Shown here: positions 19,435 to 21,724 of the stretch, piece after piece
Layout: each line of letters starts with the position of its first letter
Position numbering within the stretch: the stretch's first letter is position 1
Source: Phallusia fumigata
Taxonomy: Eukaryota > Chordata > Ascidiacea > Phlebobranchia > Ascidiidae
DNA length: 21,724 bases
Direction of reading: 5' to 3'
Assembly: GCA_008931825.1 (NCBI GenBank)
Contig: QXVZ01000266.1
Location: 1-21,724, forward strand
Program-made: the position numbers and the translations under genes
Notes under the pieces: generated by a model
What the model saw: only the letters and a program-made list of their open reading frames with translations
Told to the model about the DNA's origin: nothing
Databases searched by the model: none

Positions 19435-19542
19435 GAAACCAGAGCGCCTTAAACCGTAAAAAGGGTTCTGGCGTCGAAACTGCAATAGGAGCTCAACGGT
19501 TGATAGATTATCATCGTTGCCTCGGATTTTCGTTCATCGAAG
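19435..19542 (+). CDS. possible internal exon of an unrecognised gene
   Basis: A 108-bp open segment lies between an AG (19433-19434) and a strong donor (gaag|gtaagaat). It is a symmetric phase 1-1 exon, like the CTLD and stalk exons here. It encodes NQSALNRKKGSG, then AIGAQRLIDYHRCLGFSFIE. The polypyrimidine tract before it is poor. I do not recognise the peptide, and no flanking exon is evident. It might pair with a terminal exon such as that at 6372-6577 in an unduplicated ancestor. Confidence 0.3.
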
Positions 19543-19815
19543 GTAAGAATAAGAACGTGCTATAACGTCATTGCAAGGTAATTTCCGTGTTAGAGTCTTT
19601 GCGTATGGGAACACCGGTGGGTGATCCTTTGTTTTATTTGCTGTGCTAACCTGGAAATTGATAACAGACTTACCTGCCTATTATGTTCACTGAAAGTTTC
19701 CATGCGGTATGAACAGTAGCAGATATGTATTGTAACGAATTAGTACAAGACCTTGCTAAAGTTAATACTATCTTCTGTCTACGTGAAGGAGTTCCAGTGT
19801 CTACTTTGTTGTTAA

Positions 19816-19834
19816 AATTCAGTTTGTGTTTGAT
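19816..19834 (+). promoter_or_regulatory. conserved upstream element of gene 5
   Basis: Identical to the 19-nt string at 1519-1537 and at nearly the same distance from the start codon. Confidence 0.35.
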
Positions 19835-19941
19835 TTTAACACTTGTGTTGTATGTCAAACACTACATGAGATGCGGTTGCTGGTAAACATGGTATTTATA
19901 TTTCCAGAGTAAAACAAGAGTAGATTGATTGAGGAACAAAC

Positions 19942-21575
19942 ATGGCGTTGTCAGTTTTCTTGTTTGTGTTTTGCTTATCTGTTTCTGCTGAGAGCCGAAC
20001 TTGGCATTACTTCGATGGATTTCAATATTCGATCGAAATGACTCCAGTCACTTCATATGCAGAAGCAGAGAGGAAGTGTTCTGCGTTGCAAGCTGATGTA
20101 GCTAACGTCAAAACAAAGAAAATCTTCAACTTGTTGAAGACGTTTATAAACGTCACAGGTATTTAAGCTTTTGCAATCTTTATGCATTTTTAGGTTTAAT
20201 TTTGCTCCTTTCCTACAAATGTTCAAATTAATTGTGCGTTTTCGCTTTTATTTTACCCCAAAAAGAGTCGATATATTTACAATATCAGTTGTGTTTAATT
20301 TTAATCAATCATGACTGAACAGTTTAGGTTATAATTTCCAAAATCAAACACACTTTTATGCACAAGATCCGTACAGATTCAATTAAAATCATTGTGATTT
20401 AAACTGCTTTTTTAATATAGATCAGCCCTTCTCGTTTTACATCGGTGCAAAAAGGGTCGGATACCCCAACGAGTTTCAGTGGAATGATGGAAGCGATGTT
20501 TCAGTTCCAAAGACCATGTGGAACAGTAGACAACCAAATAACTTAAACGGAATGGAAGATTGCGTCACAATGGGTTATAGAAATTATTTTATCTCGTCGG
20601 CTTACCGATGGTTCGATGTGTCATGTACAGGGCACAATGCGAGATACATTTGCGAGAAAAAGATGGCAGGTAGGTTAAACTCATATATCGCGGTTTAGGT
20701 TGAACGGTGGTAACAATGTATAAACAAAATTCACATGTAAGGTTTTTGTAAATAATGCAAACTAAAACACTTGCCACTTTGCTGCTAATCTTGAATGCAT
20801 ATTAACTGGGTTATTGTCTCCAAATTTATGTTTAATCTTCATTTTACCCAGGAATTTGTTAACAATCCACTATATCTGTCCCAGCGGCAACATTACCGTC
20901 CACCAAATCAACTACAACAACCGTATCGCCGTCCACCAAACCAACTACAACAACCGTTTCGCCGTCCACCAAACCAACTACAACAACCGTTTCGCCGTCC
21001 ACCAAACCAACTACAACAACCGTATTGCCGTCCACCAAACCAACTACAACAACCGTATTGCCGTCCACCAAACCAACTACAACAACCGTATTGCCGTCTA
21101 CCAAACCAACGACAACAACCGTTTCGCCGTCCACCAAATCAACTACAACAACCGTATCGACGTCCACCAAACCAACTACAATAATCTCGTTACTATCCGC
21201 TGTAAACTTGGGTTCAGGAAAGTCACCAACTGACAGCATGACGCAAGGTAAGAAACAAAAACTGGATGCAGTTTAAAGGAATATCATGGCAACTAGGCAA
21301 AATTGATTATGGGGCAGGATGTTAAAACTTGGAAATAAGTTGCAAACAAAAATAAAATATAATGATATGTAACAAAAATAATATGTACGGTTTTTCCTGA
21401 TTATGTGCAAGAAAATTATCACGGATTTTGTCGAGTAAAACGTTTTTAAAAACTCAGGAGCTGGAGCAAATGTTGACAAAACCAACGTCATCATCATTGC
21501 CGTAGCAACATGCAGTGTCGTCCTAATCTGCATCGTCATCGTTCTCGTCATTGTGACGTTGCGAAAACGTCAAAG
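19942..21575 (+). CDS. gene 5: CTLD receptor with a long repetitive stalk (partial, runs off the window)
   Basis: Exons are 19942-20158, 20421-20669, 20885-21247 and 21458-21575, all in frame (phases 1,1,1,2); about 315 residues are visible and the tail exons lie beyond the window. The signal peptide is residues 1-17. The CTLD (~20-155) has ERKCSAL, QPNN, EDC, WFDVSC and RYICE; the Asn of WND is Phe. The stalk (~156-276) holds nine copies of an 11-residue Thr/Pro unit. The TM exon (GAGANVDKTN start, TLRKRQR end) resembles that of gene 4, and the intron after it starts with sequence shared with gene 4 (tttgatatcagctg, cggatctaacc). Gene 5 is therefore the closest relative of the gene 4 membrane half. 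The ATG is in aacaaacATGG. Confidence 0.85.
20896..21192 (+). repeat. coding 33-bp minisatellite, 9 units (gene 5 stalk)
   Basis: Nine contiguous 33-bp units encode PSTKPTTTTVS/L. The middle units are almost identical, and the last (TSTKPTTIISL) is most diverged. High identity predicts copy-number variation between alleles, changing stalk length without altering frame. The other + frames (PNQLQQPYRR-like) and the Val-rich - strand frame are repeat by-products. Confidence 0.9.
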
Positions 21576-21724
21576 GTAAGGAACATGATTTGATATCAGC
21601 TGAGGCGTCGGATCTAACCACTGGGCATCGAGTCTTTACTTAATCAGTTACGATCCTATAAATCGCATTTCTAAACAAGTGAAGCCTGGCATGAACTCGC
21701 AAACACTTGTTGCCTGTATGACTG
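21576..21724 (+). other. intron of gene 5, cut by the window end
   Basis: It begins with donor gtaagg and is homologous to the corresponding intron of gene 4 (17998-18131) over about the first 50 bp. The next tail exon should lie shortly beyond the window. Confidence 0.6.

Noticed and set aside
20896..21192. Regularly spaced repeat resembling a CRISPR array
   Set aside because: Units are contiguous with no unique spacers and are coding; the genome is eukaryotic.
20859..21239. Val-rich - strand frame and Gln/Asn-rich + strand frames over the gene 5 repeat
   Set aside because: Any 33-bp repeat opens several frames; only the Thr/Pro frame joins in phase to CTLD and TM exons and is shared with gene 1.

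Overview
The window looks like nuclear DNA from an invertebrate chordate. An ascidian such as Ciona is most likely. The DNA is AT-rich, with short exons, GT-AG introns of about 100-700 bp and closely spaced receptor genes. Each of the three single-N gaps is flanked by overlapping near-duplicate sequence, as expected for an assembly of a very heterozygous animal. The species is an inference; I cannot search a database.

The window is a tandem cluster, all on the + strand, of single-pass type I membrane receptors sharing one exon plan: signal peptide, lectin ectodomain, Thr/Pro-rich mucin-like stalk, transmembrane (TM) segment with a basic stop-transfer, then a tyrosine-bearing tail. Gene 1 (1653-3941, with a second candidate last exon at 4170-4330), gene 2 (6836-9455) and gene 5 (19942-21575, running off the window) have C-type lectin-like domains (CTLDs). 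A pseudogene (gene 3) lies at 10322-12968 and is represented twice because of an unmerged contig overlap. Gene 4 (14832-18492) has the same stalk, TM and tail exons, but its ectodomain resembles an MRH / mannose-6-phosphate-receptor (P-type lectin) domain instead of a CTLD. This ectodomain swap onto a common signalling module is the main discovery candidate.

The full tails end in YEEP-x7-YMT(L/I), which has ITAM spacing, and carry other SH2-type motifs (YVNM, IYVN). Gene 1 has two candidate last exons with different tyrosine motifs. Stalk length differs between paralogs through an in-frame 33-bp minisatellite (about 5 units in gene 1, 9 in gene 5, none clear in genes 2 and 4).

Outside the genes there is an intact-looking type I hammerhead ribozyme in an intron of gene 4, with a decayed relative in an intron of gene 2. 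A recurring flanking module contains paired TGACGTCA sites, and conserved splice acceptors lie just upstream of several start codons. By analogy with other lectin receptors the genes probably act as cell-surface recognition or immune receptors; the sequence does not prove this.
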